13,151 bases of DNA, taken from the NCBI GenBank assembly GCA_964468125.1, contig CAYXVF010000142.1, positions 1-13,151 of the forward strand, in the 5' to 3' direction. Under the pieces are notes generated by a model. That model made no database searches and was not told the DNA's origin. It worked only from the letters and a program-made list of their open reading frames with translations. The position numbers and the translations under genes are program-made. Origin of the DNA: CAYXVF01 sp964468125 (GTDB lineage: Bacteria; Myxococcota; XYA12-FULL-58-9; CAYXVF01). Shown here piece after piece: positions 1 to 7,693 of this stretch. The first letter of the stretch is position 1. Each line of letters opens with the position of its first letter.

Positions 1-2
1 AT

Positions 3-584
3 GGCGGGGGGGACGACGGCGCCGCCGACGGAGCAGACAACGGAAACGGAAACGGAAACGGAAACGGCAACGGCAACGGCAACGGAAACGCCAACGACGG
101 CGGCGGGTCGGACGGTGGCGGAGACGGGTCGCTGCAGTGCTTCGAAGACGTCGACTGCGCCCTCGACGAGCAATGCGTCAATGGCGTTTGCGAGCTGATC
201 GTTCCGGACGATTCTCTGGCTTCGGTCTGCACCGCGGACGTCCAGTGCGGCGGCGGCCAATGTCGGGAGGGCCTGTGCTTCGCGGCCTGCACGATCGACG
301 GAGACTGCGGCACCGGTCAGATCTGCGTATTGAACGTCTGCGAGCTCGAAGTGCAACCGGAGATCGAGTGCTTCTTGAACGAGGACTGCCCGGAGCTCAC
401 GGACACCTGCATCAACGCAACGTGCCATGCGGGTTGCGCGAGCGATGTCGACTGCGTGAATCCGGTCGATTTCTGTGACGAAGGCGTTTGCCGTCCGGAC
501 TGGCGACGGGTGAGCGAGTGCGTCTTCAACAGCGATTGTGACGCGGGACTCGAATGCATCAACGGCGCCTGCGAAGCACCGTAA
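3..584 (+). CDS. Secreted Cys-rich repeat protein with Asn-Gly linker (5' end outside window)
   Basis: The real reading frame is frame 3, open from the left edge to TAA at 582-584 (193 visible residues, no start seen). An ATG-initiated reading at base 1 is in a different frame. Residues 1-43 are a Gly/Asp/Asn linker including eight Asn-Gly pairs (residues 13-28). Residues 46-193 hold four to five Cys modules of the type C-x5-C-x5-C-x4-C, for example CFEDVDC...QCVNGVC and CVFNSDC...ECINGAC. The spacing resembles the Dickkopf-N-like/EGF-like Cys-rich repeats common in exported myxobacterial proteins. An extracellular or surface role after disulfide formation is inferred; the signal peptide would lie upstream. 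No enzyme motif is visible, so the function is unknown. It is convergent with the aminopeptidase gene, 51 bases away. Confidence 0.8.
   Translation, partial: GGGDDGAADGADNGNGNGNGNGNGNGNGNANDGGGSDGGGDGSLQCFEDVDCALDEQCVNGVCELIVPDDSLASVCTADVQCGGGQCREGLCFAACTIDGDCGTGQICVLNVCELEVQPEIECFLNEDCPELTDTCINATCHAGCASDVDCVNPVDFCDEGVCRPDWRRVSECVFNSDCDAGLECINGACEAP
39..89 (+). repeat. Hexamer tandem repeat AACGGA/AACGGC encoding Asn-Gly pairs
   Basis: Eight consecutive copies of AACGGM (M = A or C) run from 39 to 86, followed by one more AAC. In frame 3 they encode (Asn-Gly)8. The unit is six bases, so gain or loss of copies would lengthen or shorten the linker without shifting frame. Confidence 0.9.
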
Positions 585-601
585 ACGAACACCAAAGGGT
601 T

Positions 602-623
602 CGGGCGCCGCGTGGAGCGCCCG
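602..623. terminator. Weak hairpin between convergent genes
   Basis: CGGGCGC (602-608) can pair with GCGCCCG (617-623) across an 8-base loop, midway between the stop codons of the two convergent genes. No T-tract follows on either strand. It is a candidate bidirectional 3'-end structure rather than a clear intrinsic terminator. Confidence 0.3.
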
Positions 624-635
624 GGCCCCGGCCCA

Positions 636-3287
636 TCATCGCACGGTTTCAGGGGACGGTGCTTTCCTCGTGTTGACCCCTTTCTTCAAGGCGACGCAGA
701 GCTCGACCGCTTCTTTTGCCTGCGCGAGCTCGAGATCGACGCCGCGGAGATCCGACGCCGAGCTCTGAAAACCGGCTACGGTCTCGATCGCGCCTTCGTC
801 ACACATTTCCGCGGTACCCGAGAACACACGGCCGTGGAATTGGCTTGGCAAGGAGTCCGCGAGGGCGCGGAAGTTTTGTTCGAGCCAGCCGAGCGTCGCC
901 TCCGGGTGCTCGTACTCGAACAAGGTGCGCAACAATACGATGCGCTCGTTGGTGCGCAGCTCCCCTTCGAGCAGCAGGGGAAGCACGTCGTCGGCGTCTT
1001 TCGCGTTGGCGAGAGCAAAGACCATCTCTGAACGACGATAGCCGTCCCGTTCGGTCGACAGCTTGCTTCTCAGTGTCTTCACAAACGGCGCGCGACGTTC
1101 TTGCGCGGCCACCGCCAGGGCCAGCGCCGCCACCGGCGTCTCCGCCGGCGTCGTCTTCCCGGCCAAATGTCGGTCCGCGAGCGCTTCGAGCTCTGTGCGG
1201 ACCTTCTCGTCCCTGCCCGCCATCGCGAGCAGCTTCACCAAAGTGGAGCGCTTCAGCCGGTCGCCGAGGGTATCTTTCTCACGTTCGGCCAACCCGATTC
1301 GCTCGATCGTAGGTCGATAGAGGCTCTGAATGAGCTCCGCTGCTTCTTGGGATCCGAAATCGCGTGAGAGCTGCCAAAGCAGATCGAAGGGGGCCAACTG
1401 TACATCCCAGTGCTTTGAAGCCACCGCGGCTCTCGACACGGCGAGCGCGGTCTCCAGGGGCGCATCGCCAGCGCGAAACGCCGCTTCGATGCTGCTGAAC
1501 GTCGCCAGCTGCTCTTCCGGGCTGAGCGATGCAAAACGCTCGAGAAGCGGCTCGAAGCCCCCCTCGAGCACAAAGTGGTAGTAGCCGGCTCCCCCTGCAT
1601 TCGGCAATACGGCGTCAAAGCAGGCTTCGAGCGCCAAGGTTTGGCTCGCTTTCTCGATCAGCTGACACTCATTCGCACTGCGGGTCTTCCCGTTGAACGT
1701 CGCGTAGCAGAACGGAATCCCCCACACCGTGTCCGAATCGATGGAGGATCCAAGCGGAGCGTAACGGCTTTGGGTCAGGGCGAGAGAGCCCTTGCCGTCT
1801 TCACAACGCGCCTCCACCTCTACCCGCGGGATCCCCGGTTGCTCGACGAAGGTGCGAAAGGCATCGACCACCTCCGGTTGCTTCGAGCCATCGGCCAGGC
1901 TCTTGGCAAAATCCTCCGCATTCGCGACGCCGTGGGCGAAGCGCTTCATGTGAAGGCGCACGCCCTCTCGAAAAGCCTCCTCGCCGAGATAGCTCTCGAA
2001 CATCGCGAGCACGCCGCCTCCCTTCGAGTAGGTGATCCCGTCGAAGGCGTTCCAAATCTGCTCATCACGAACCACCGGCTCGCGAATGCGACGGGCGCTG
2101 GCGAGGCCGTCCTCATCCATCACTGCCATCGCACGGCGAAGAATCTTGCGACCATACTCACTGTCCGGCTTGGCGACATCGGTGGCTCGGTTCCCCATCC
2201 AGGTCGCGAACGACTCATTGAGCCAGATATCCGTCCACCACTCGGGGGTGACCAGGTCGCCGAACCATTGGTGCGCGAGCTCGTGGCTGTGAGTGCCAAA
2301 ATAGGCCTGGATCTGCTCGATGGGTGAGTCCTCGTCCAACAGGAGACGCTCCTCACGGTAGACGATGGCGCCTGCGTTCTCCATCGCGCCAAACGCGTAG
2401 TCCGGCGCGGCGATCAGGTCGAGCTTGGCGTAGGGGTAGGCGATCCCGAAGTAGCTCTCGAGCGTCGTCACCAAGAGTCCCGTGTCGGCGAGCGCCAGTT
2501 TCAGGCGCTCCCCTTTCCCTTTCGCCGACGCCCCACGCAGCGGAATCGGGCGGTCGCGAAGCTCGGTCGGTGGGATCGGATCCCAGTCGACGACATCGAG
2601 TGGGCCCACCGCAAACGCGAGAAGATAGGTCGGGAGCGGCTGCGTTTTGGCGAAGGTGTGTTTGACCATGCCATCGTCGAGAACCTTCTTCTCGAGCTCC
2701 GGCGTATTCGTGATCACCACGTGCTCGGCGCGAGCGGTCACGGAAAGGTCGAAGGGCACCTTGAACCGGGGCTCATCGAAGCAAGGGAAGGCGAGTCGCG
2801 CGCTGATCGCCTCCATTTGGCTGAAGGCGTAGGATTCGCCCCCCTCGTCCACCCGATAGATCCCTTCGAGCGCACGATTGAACGGCGCAGTGTACTCGAA
2901 ATGAAGCGTCGTCTTTCCCACAGGGATCTTCTCGTCGAGGACGAGCTCTCCGGCTCCGGTTTCCGTGAGCTCGGTGAACGCCCCGTCCACCTTCCCGGCT
3001 CGTGCCACTGAAACGTCGAGGCGGCGACCGTGAAGGAAGATGCGTTGGGTCGGCTGCTTCACGTCGACGTCGATTTCGACGACGCCGGAGAAGCGCTCCT
3101 GATCTGGTACCAGGGTCAGGTCGAGGCGGTAGGCCAGGGGCAGGACGTCACCCGGGAGCTGTCCGAGGGGAGGGGCCTTGGCGTCACTGACTTCGACCTC
3201 TTCCTTCTGCTTCTCAGGCTCCGATTTCTTCACACAGCCGAGGAGAGAAGAGAGGGCACACAACGAAATGAGGGTCCAACGCATCAT
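636..3287 (-). CDS. M1 family zinc aminopeptidase, predicted lipoprotein
   Basis: The protein is 883 residues from the ATG at 3287 and belongs to the gluzincin M1 aminopeptidases, which remove N-terminal residues from peptides. Hallmarks in this numbering are the substrate N-terminus-binding GAMEN (300-304), zinc site HELAH (335-339) with the third ligand Glu358 in NESFA exactly 18 residues on, and Tyr420 in the ITYSKGG segment as transition-state stabiliser. The first ~65 residues precede a beta-rich N-domain. The C-terminal ~350 residues are helical and ERAP1-C-like. The N-terminus MMRWTLISL...LLGC is a signal peptide with a lipobox (Cys18), so the enzyme is probably lipid-anchored outside the inner membrane. 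The frame extends to 3365, but that start would put 26 residues before the signal peptide; 3287 or 3284 fits better. No strong Shine-Dalgarno is seen. It stands alone, divergent from the histidine kinase gene. Confidence 0.93.
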   Translation of the reverse strand: MMRWTLISLCALSSLLGCVKKSEPEKQKEEVEVSDAKAPPLGQLPGDVLPLAYRLDLTLVPDQERFSGVVEIDVDVKQPTQRIFLHGRRLDVSVARAGKVDGAFTELTETGAGELVLDEKIPVGKTTLHFEYTAPFNRALEGIYRVDEGGESYAFSQMEAISARLAFPCFDEPRFKVPFDLSVTARAEHVVITNTPELEKKVLDDGMVKHTFAKTQPLPTYLLAFAVGPLDVVDWDPIPPTELRDRPIPLRGASAKGKGERLKLALADTGLLVTTLESYFGIAYPYAKLDLIAAPDYAFGAMENAGAIVYREERLLLDEDSPIEQIQAYFGTHSHELAHQWFGDLVTPEWWTDIWLNESFATWMGNRATDVAKPDSEYGRKILRRAMAVMDEDGLASARRIREPVVRDEQIWNAFDGITYSKGGGVLAMFESYLGEEAFREGVRLHMKRFAHGVANAEDFAKSLADGSKQPEVVDAFRTFVEQPGIPRVEVEARCEDGKGSLALTQSRYAPLGSSIDSDTVWGIPFCYATFNGKTRSANECQLIEKASQTLALEACFDAVLPNAGGAGYYHFVLEGGFEPLLERFASLSPEEQLATFSSIEAAFRAGDAPLETALAVSRAAVASKHWDVQLAPFDLLWQLSRDFGSQEAAELIQSLYRPTIERIGLAEREKDTLGDRLKRSTLVKLLAMAGRDEKVRTELEALADRHLAGKTTPAETPVAALALAVAAQERRAPFVKTLRSKLSTERDGYRRSEMVFALANAKDADDVLPLLLEGELRTNERIVLLRTLFEYEHPEATLGWLEQNFRALADSLPSQFHGRVFSGTAEMCDEGAIETVAGFQSSASDLRGVDLELAQAKEAVELCVALKKGVNTRKAPSPETVR

Positions 3288-3363
3288 GGCCCGCTGCCAT
3301 AGCACGTCCTCCACCAGCCGCGCCAAGGGGGGGTGCGTCACCATCCGATTGTCGGCTAGACTC

Positions 3364-3368
3364 AAGGA
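3364..3368 (+). promoter_or_regulatory. Ribosome binding site of the GAF histidine kinase
   Basis: AAGGA lies five bases before the ATG at 3374. It fixes this start and therefore shows that the unusual Lys/Arg-rich N-terminal tail is translated. The 86-base divergent region (3288-3373) should hold promoters for both flanking genes, but I see no convincing -35/-10 pair. Confidence 0.65.
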
Positions 3369-3373
3369 TATTC

Positions 3374-5314
3374 ATGGCGAGCAAAAAGAAGGCGACCAGC
3401 GCAGGGAAAACCTCGCGAAAGAAGGCGAGCAGCGCCCGCGTCGTAAAAAAGCGCGCCGCCGGCAGCAGCAAGAACGGCCGAAAGAAGACGAAAGCGGGCG
3501 CGGGCCGCAAAACGGCCGGAAAGGTCACGAGCCCAACCGACGAGCAGCGACTCGAGGAGCAGCTCAACGCCGTTTGGGCCATCTCCGAGGTGATGGCCAA
3601 CGCGGTCGGCTACGACGGCCTCCTCGAACGGGTCGTGCCGCTGATCTCCAAGTCCCTCAACGCGGAGCGCTCCACCCTGTTTCTCGAAGACCGTGCGGCC
3701 GGGGGCCTGTGGTCCCGCGTGGCGGAGGGCGAACAGCGCCACACGATCCGCCTCGAGCCGGGCCAAGGACTCGCTGGCTGGGTCGCTCACAAGCAAAAGC
3801 CCTTGCGGGTCGAAGACGCCTATGGCGATCCACGCTTCAACCGCGAGGTGGACGCGCAAACCGGCTTTAGAACCACGTCCGTCCTCGCGGTCCCGGTCCG
3901 CAACCGCAAACGCGAGCGGTTTGGGGTGATCCAGGTTCTGAACAAACGCGGCGGCCCCTTCACGGAGGATGATCTGCGCCTCCTCGATTCGATCGCGACG
4001 CAGACCGCCTACGCGATCGAAAACGCCCAGCTCGCCGAGGAGCTACTGAAACAAAACCGTCAGCTCGAAAGCGCGCGACGCCGTTCCGAGCACCGACGCG
4101 CGGAGCTCGACCTTCTCTTTCAGCTGGAGCAGGAAAGCAGCGCCTTCGATGAGCTCGACCAAATGCTCGACTCCATGATCGTGCGGGTCTGCGAGCGCTT
4201 GAATTCACGAGGTGGGTCGATCCTCCTAACGGAGCAGGAGACTGGGCGCTTGTTCTTCCGCGGCGTATCCGGACCCGAATCCCACAGGCTCAAGGAAGTG
4301 ATCCTCGAGCCCGGCGAAGGCATCGTCGGTTGGGTGGCGGAACACGGCGAGCCAGTGATCGTCAACGCGCCAGAGGACGATCCGCGCCACGACCGCCAAC
4401 TCGCGAAGGAAATCCAGGTTCCCGCCCACGCGATCCTCGCCGTACCCTTGGTCTGGGATCGTCGCATCATCGGCGCCGTCGAGGTCATGAACCCGGTACC
4501 GGAGGACGGCAGCTCTGAATCCGGGCAGTACACACTTGAGGACCTCAAGGTCCTGACGGTGATCGCCGGACAGGTGGCCCGGGCGGTGAGCCTCGCCCAG
4601 GAGCGCGCGGCAAAAGTTCAAACGGAACGACTAGCGCTGATGGGGCGCATGCTCGCAGGAGTCGCCCACGATCTCCGAACCCCCATGACGGTCATTTCCG
4701 GCTATGCCCAGCTGATGGCGATCGACCAGCTCGATGCCTCGCGGCAGGACCGCTGCGACCGGATCTTGCGGCAGATCGACGAGATGACCGCCATGATCGG
4801 CGATCTCCTCGCCTTTGCCCGGGGCGACAGCAAGCTGCGTGTGAAACAGGTCAATGTTCCCGCGCTCGCCCAAGAAATTGGCGAGAACCTGCGCGAGCAC
4901 TGCGCCGCTCGGGAGATCGCCTTCACTCTCGACGCCAGCGCCGGGATCGCGTACATCGACCCCGGTCGCGTGAAACGCATCGTCTACAATCTGGCCAAAA
5001 ACGCCATGGATGTAATGAGCGCGGGTGATACGTTGACGGTCACTCTCGAAGAACGCGAGCGTGGTTTGGCGCTGAGCGTTCGAGACACGGGCCCCGGAAT
5101 CCCAGAGGAGATCAAAACGCGCCTCTTCGAGCCATTCGTGACATCCGGCAAAGAAGACGGAACGGGTCTCGGCCTCTCCATCGTTCGGCGCTTCGTCGAC
5201 GACCACGACGGGAGCCTTGCCGTCGAGAGCGAGGCCGGCGAAGGCACGACCTTCACGATCGTTTTGCCATCAGCAACGCAGTCAGCTGAGGCGGGAGTGC
5301 GGCTGATCGGATGA
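3374..5314 (+). CDS. Soluble GAF-GAF sensor histidine kinase with histone-like N-terminal tail
   Basis: The protein has 646 residues and no membrane segment. Residues 1-50 are a Lys/Arg/Ala/Ser tail with 19 basic and no acidic residues. GAF domain 1 covers about 70-220 and GAF domain 2 about 245-410; both show the GEGIVGWVA-type motif (GQGLAGWVA and GEGIVGWVA), linked by a helical, coiled-coil-like stretch (218-255). HisKA follows with the phospho-acceptor His432 in AHDLRTPM. HATPase_c follows with N-box residues Asn539 and Asn543, G1 DTGPG (571-575), F-box FEPF (585-588) and G2 GTGLGLS (596-602). All residues for autophosphorylation are present, so it should be an active cytosolic kinase. 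The GAF ligand (cyclic nucleotide, haem, other) cannot be told. Its stop overlaps the start of the Ser/Thr kinase gene by four bases. No receiver domain or response regulator gene is in the window. Confidence 0.93.
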   Translation: MASKKKATSAGKTSRKKASSARVVKKRAAGSSKNGRKKTKAGAGRKTAGKVTSPTDEQRLEEQLNAVWAISEVMANAVGYDGLLERVVPLISKSLNAERSTLFLEDRAAGGLWSRVAEGEQRHTIRLEPGQGLAGWVAHKQKPLRVEDAYGDPRFNREVDAQTGFRTTSVLAVPVRNRKRERFGVIQVLNKRGGPFTEDDLRLLDSIATQTAYAIENAQLAEELLKQNRQLESARRRSEHRRAELDLLFQLEQESSAFDELDQMLDSMIVRVCERLNSRGGSILLTEQETGRLFFRGVSGPESHRLKEVILEPGEGIVGWVAEHGEPVIVNAPEDDPRHDRQLAKEIQVPAHAILAVPLVWDRRIIGAVEVMNPVPEDGSSESGQYTLEDLKVLTVIAGQVARAVSLAQERAAKVQTERLALMGRMLAGVAHDLRTPMTVISGYAQLMAIDQLDASRQDRCDRILRQIDEMTAMIGDLLAFARGDSKLRVKQVNVPALAQEIGENLREHCAAREIAFTLDASAGIAYIDPGRVKRIVYNLAKNAMDVMSAGDTLTVTLEERERGLALSVRDTGPGIPEEIKTRLFEPFVTSGKEDGTGLGLSIVRRFVDDHDGSLAVESEAGEGTTFTIVLPSATQSAEAGVRLIG

Positions 5315-6330
5315 GCGAGTCCCCACCCCCTCTTCGGCGCAACACCAACGCGGGTGTACGACCGGAGCAACAGCCGACTGCCACTCAGCCCCAAGCGGCG
5401 GCACAGGGGCTGCCCCAGCCGATCGAGCAGTTTGGCGACTACAAGCTGCTTCGAAAGATCGGCCAGGGGGGTATGGCGGAGGTCTTCCTAGCCACTTCGG
5501 ACCGGCACCCGGGCGCACCGCCGATTGTGATCAAGCGCCTGCATCAGGAGCTCGAGAAGAACCGGGACGCGGTGGACCTCTTCCTGACCGAGGCGGACGT
5601 GACCCTCCTCCTCGACCATCCGAACGTGATCCGCGTCTGCGACTCCGGCGAGGTCGGCAATCGCTACTACATGGCGATGGAGTACGTGCACGGCAAAGAC
5701 CTCGAGCAGATCTGGGCGCGATTCCAGCAAAAGGGCACGGTAATGCCCCCGGACATCGCGGTCCACATCTGCATAGAAATGCTTCGCGGGCTGCAATATG
5801 CCCATGAGGCGAAGGCCCCATCGGGACGTAAGCTCGGCATCGTCCACCGCGACGTCACCCCGTCGAACATCTACATCTCCAGCACCGGCCACCTGAAGCT
5901 CGGCGACTTCGGCGTCGCGAAGCTCATGGGCATGGAAGGCTGGACCATGGCCGGGTCACTGAAGGGCAAGCTCGGATATCTCTCTCCGGAGCAGGTGGCA
6001 GGTGAGCCCCCATCCCCAATGATCGACCTCTGGGCGTCGGGTATCATTCTCTGGGAGTTGGTCACCGGCGAGCGCGCCTTCAGCGGCGATAACGAGCTCG
6101 ACATCATGCTGCGCATCAAGGGCGCCAAGGTAACAAAGCCCCGACGAATCAATCGAGCGCTCACCCGCGCGCTCAACTCAATCGTCATGCGGGCCCTCCA
6201 TCGCCGCGAACGGAAGCGCTACCAGAGTGCCGGCGAGTTTTTGACCGCCCTCCAGGAGTACCAGCGCAAGTACGGCACGGCTTACACGCCCGAGCAGCTC
6301 GTCACCGAGCTCACCGCCCTGCTCAGCTGA
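5311..6330 (+). CDS. Cytosolic eukaryote-like Ser/Thr protein kinase
   Basis: The protein has 339 residues. Residues 1-40 are a Pro/Gln-rich leader, and the kinase domain covers about 44-318. Visible motifs are the glycine loop GQGGMAEV (51-58), Lys75 in VIKR, Glu94 of helix C, the catalytic loop HRDVTPSN (Asp181, Asn186), DFG (199-201), SPEQ (225-228) in place of APE, and Asp239 in DLWASG. All catalytic residues are kept, and HRD with Arg suggests control through the activation loop. There is no PASTA domain, repeat domain or transmembrane helix, so it acts in the cytosol, unlike PknB-type receptors. The ATG overlaps the histidine kinase TGA (ATGA, 5311-5314), which implies translational coupling and a shared task. 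Substrates are unknown; the neighbouring histidine kinase is one candidate. Confidence 0.94.
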   Translation: MSESPPPLRRNTNAGVRPEQQPTATQPQAAAQGLPQPIEQFGDYKLLRKIGQGGMAEVFLATSDRHPGAPPIVIKRLHQELEKNRDAVDLFLTEADVTLLLDHPNVIRVCDSGEVGNRYYMAMEYVHGKDLEQIWARFQQKGTVMPPDIAVHICIEMLRGLQYAHEAKAPSGRKLGIVHRDVTPSNIYISSTGHLKLGDFGVAKLMGMEGWTMAGSLKGKLGYLSPEQVAGEPPSPMIDLWASGIILWELVTGERAFSGDNELDIMLRIKGAKVTKPRRINRALTRALNSIVMRALHRRERKRYQSAGEFLTALQEYQRKYGTAYTPEQLVTELTALLS

Positions 6331-6383
6331 CGGCTACGCCCTCCCTTTTCCTCGGGCTCAGGCGTTGTTACCCCTAAGGTGCC

Positions 6384-7061
6384 ATGGGGAAAAACAGCGG
6401 GTTCCATACGCCTTTCAAGGGGCTCCAAATCGAGCTTCCGAAGAAGGACAAACCGAAGGCGGCGCGCCCCAAGGCTCCAGCCCCGGAGCCCCTCGCTGAC
6501 ACGCCCACAGAGCAAGACGTCTTCCTCTCGGCGATGGGTGACGTCTCGCCGATGGGCGGCCGCGACCAGAAACTCGAGCGGCCTCCTGTCGAGAAGCGGG
6601 TCCACGTCCGCCGAAGCGAAGACGAGGAGGCGGTCGCGGAGCTCGAGGCCCTCGTCAATGGCGATCAGCTGTTCGAGATGCACGAGTCTGAGGAGTTCCT
6701 CTCCGGCGCGGCCCCTGGTGTGAACCATCAGCTCTTGGGTCAGCTGCGGCGCGGCGAGCATTCCTACCGCCGTCACATCGATCTGCATGGATTCAGTCGT
6801 GAGCAGGCCAAAACCGAGCTGTCTCGGTTCATCTCGAACTCCCGACGCGCCGGCGAGCGCTGCGTCTTGGTGGTCACCGGGCGCGGGCGGAAATCGCCGG
6901 GCGGGATCTCGGTCCTGCGCGAGTCGCTGCCTCGTTGGCTCAGTCGACACCCCAACCGGCCCCACGTCCTCGCTTTTTGTACGGCCCGACCGCACGACGG
7001 CGGCCCCGGTGCCTTCTACGTCCTGCTCCGCCGCCCGGGCGTGCGACCCTTTGGTGGCTGA
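6384..7061 (+). CDS. Smr-domain protein
   Basis: The protein has 225 residues. The C-terminal Smr domain (about 128-217) shows DLHG (133-136), TGRG (165-168), the LRESLPRWL helix (178-186) and the closing GGPGAFYVLLRR (206-217). Smr domains, as in MutS2 C-termini and the E. coli SmrA/SmrB proteins, bind or cut nucleic acid, and several act on mRNA at collided ribosomes. Residues 1-65 are a charged linker, with a segment (DVFLSAMGDVSPM, 45-57) resembling the N-terminal extension of stand-alone Smr proteins. No MutS part is present. AAGGTG about three bases before the ATG serves as ribosome binding site. The gene follows the Ser/Thr kinase by 53 bases and overlaps the next gene by one base, so it is probably part of one transcript. 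The exact substrate is unknown. Confidence 0.85.
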   Translation: MGKNSGFHTPFKGLQIELPKKDKPKAARPKAPAPEPLADTPTEQDVFLSAMGDVSPMGGRDQKLERPPVEKRVHVRRSEDEEAVAELEALVNGDQLFEMHESEEFLSGAAPGVNHQLLGQLRRGEHSYRRHIDLHGFSREQAKTELSRFISNSRRAGERCVLVVTGRGRKSPGGISVLRESLPRWLSRHPNRPHVLAFCTARPHDGGPGAFYVLLRRPGVRPFGG

Positions 7062-7693
7062 TGGATCTCTATCTTCTCTCCGCCTTCGGGGTGATCGCTC
7101 TCGGCTTTCTGGAGATCTTCAATCGCTTCAGGGTTATCCGAACGATCGGCTCGGCCTTCACCGTCGGCCTCATCCACATGGAGCTCGCCGCGGTGCGTTT
7201 CGTGCGTTGGATGCACCCGCCAAAGCACGTTGTGCTAGGCGAGTGCGTCAAGTGCGGCGACTGCTGCAAGAGCATCGTTGCGAATCCCCCGCGTTTTCTC
7301 AAACGAGACCCGTGGGTCCGCTGGTTTGCCGCCTACCACCGATTCGTTCACAACTTTCGCCCCGTCGCGCGGGGAGAAGACGGCGAGATCATCTTTTCCT
7401 GCGGACACCTTCGCGCCGACAACCGCTGTGGCATCTATTGGCGACGACCGATGCTCTGCCGTACCTATCCGGTCCTCCCCTACTACGACGCTCCCCAGCT
7501 GATGCCCCAATGCAGCTACCGAGTGGCATCGCGGGTCGCAGCACAGATGCAGTCTCGGCCGAGCCTCCCGATCCTGAATCCCACGGTAGCGGTCTACCAC
7601 CCCACGCCGGAATCGGATGAGGTCAGCTACGACGATTTCGAGCTCGTCGAAATGGTCCCGGATGCGCCGCCGTTCCCCGCGAGGAAAAAGTGA
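7061..7693 (+). CDS. YkgJ-type (UPF0153) cysteine-cluster protein with membrane-anchor helix
   Basis: The protein has 210 residues from the ATG at 7061, which shares its A with the Smr TGA. An in-frame start at 6935 would extend far into the Smr gene and is unlikely. A hydrophobic stretch (about residues 3-17, weaker to 45) suggests an N-terminal membrane segment. The family signature is CVKCGDCC (Cys62, 65, 68, 69), then Cys114, Cys123 in the DNRCGIY motif and Cys133 in RRPMLCRTYP, with Cys151 further on. Members of this family are annotated as Fe-S or zinc cluster proteins; the true cofactor and reaction are not established. The gene is coupled to the START-domain gene by a 4-base overlap. 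The function cannot be stated beyond metal-cluster binding. Confidence 0.82.
   Translation: MDLYLLSAFGVIALGFLEIFNRFRVIRTIGSAFTVGLIHMELAAVRFVRWMHPPKHVVLGECVKCGDCCKSIVANPPRFLKRDPWVRWFAAYHRFVHNFRPVARGEDGEIIFSCGHLRADNRCGIYWRRPMLCRTYPVLPYYDAPQLMPQCSYRVASRVAAQMQSRPSLPILNPTVAVYHPTPESDEVSYDDFELVEMVPDAPPFPARKK

Noticed and set aside
1..198. ATG-initiated frame giving a Thr/Glu/Ala-rich 65-residue peptide at the left edge
   Set aside because: It is a shadow of the Asn-Gly repeat in frame 3. Frame 3 stays open to 584 and gives regular Cys modules, so it is the real one.
1575..2327. 250-residue plus-strand open frame opposite the aminopeptidase gene
   Set aside because: It is antisense to the conserved M1 catalytic region, has no recognisable motif, and arises from high GC content.
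3288..3373. Promoter candidates in the divergent gap (TTGTCG at 3349, TAGACT at 3357)
   Set aside because: Spacing between the elements does not fit a sigma-70 promoter and the -10-like box lies too close to the ribosome binding site.
6331..6383. Terminator between the Ser/Thr kinase and Smr genes
   Set aside because: Only a 5-bp ACGCC/GGCGT stem with a long loop could be formed and no T-tract follows, so I treat the genes as possibly cotranscribed.
6787..7620. 277-residue plus-strand open frame across the Smr and YkgJ-type genes
   Set aside because: Its product is Arg/Pro/Ser-rich and low in complexity, while the overlapping frames encode clear family signatures.
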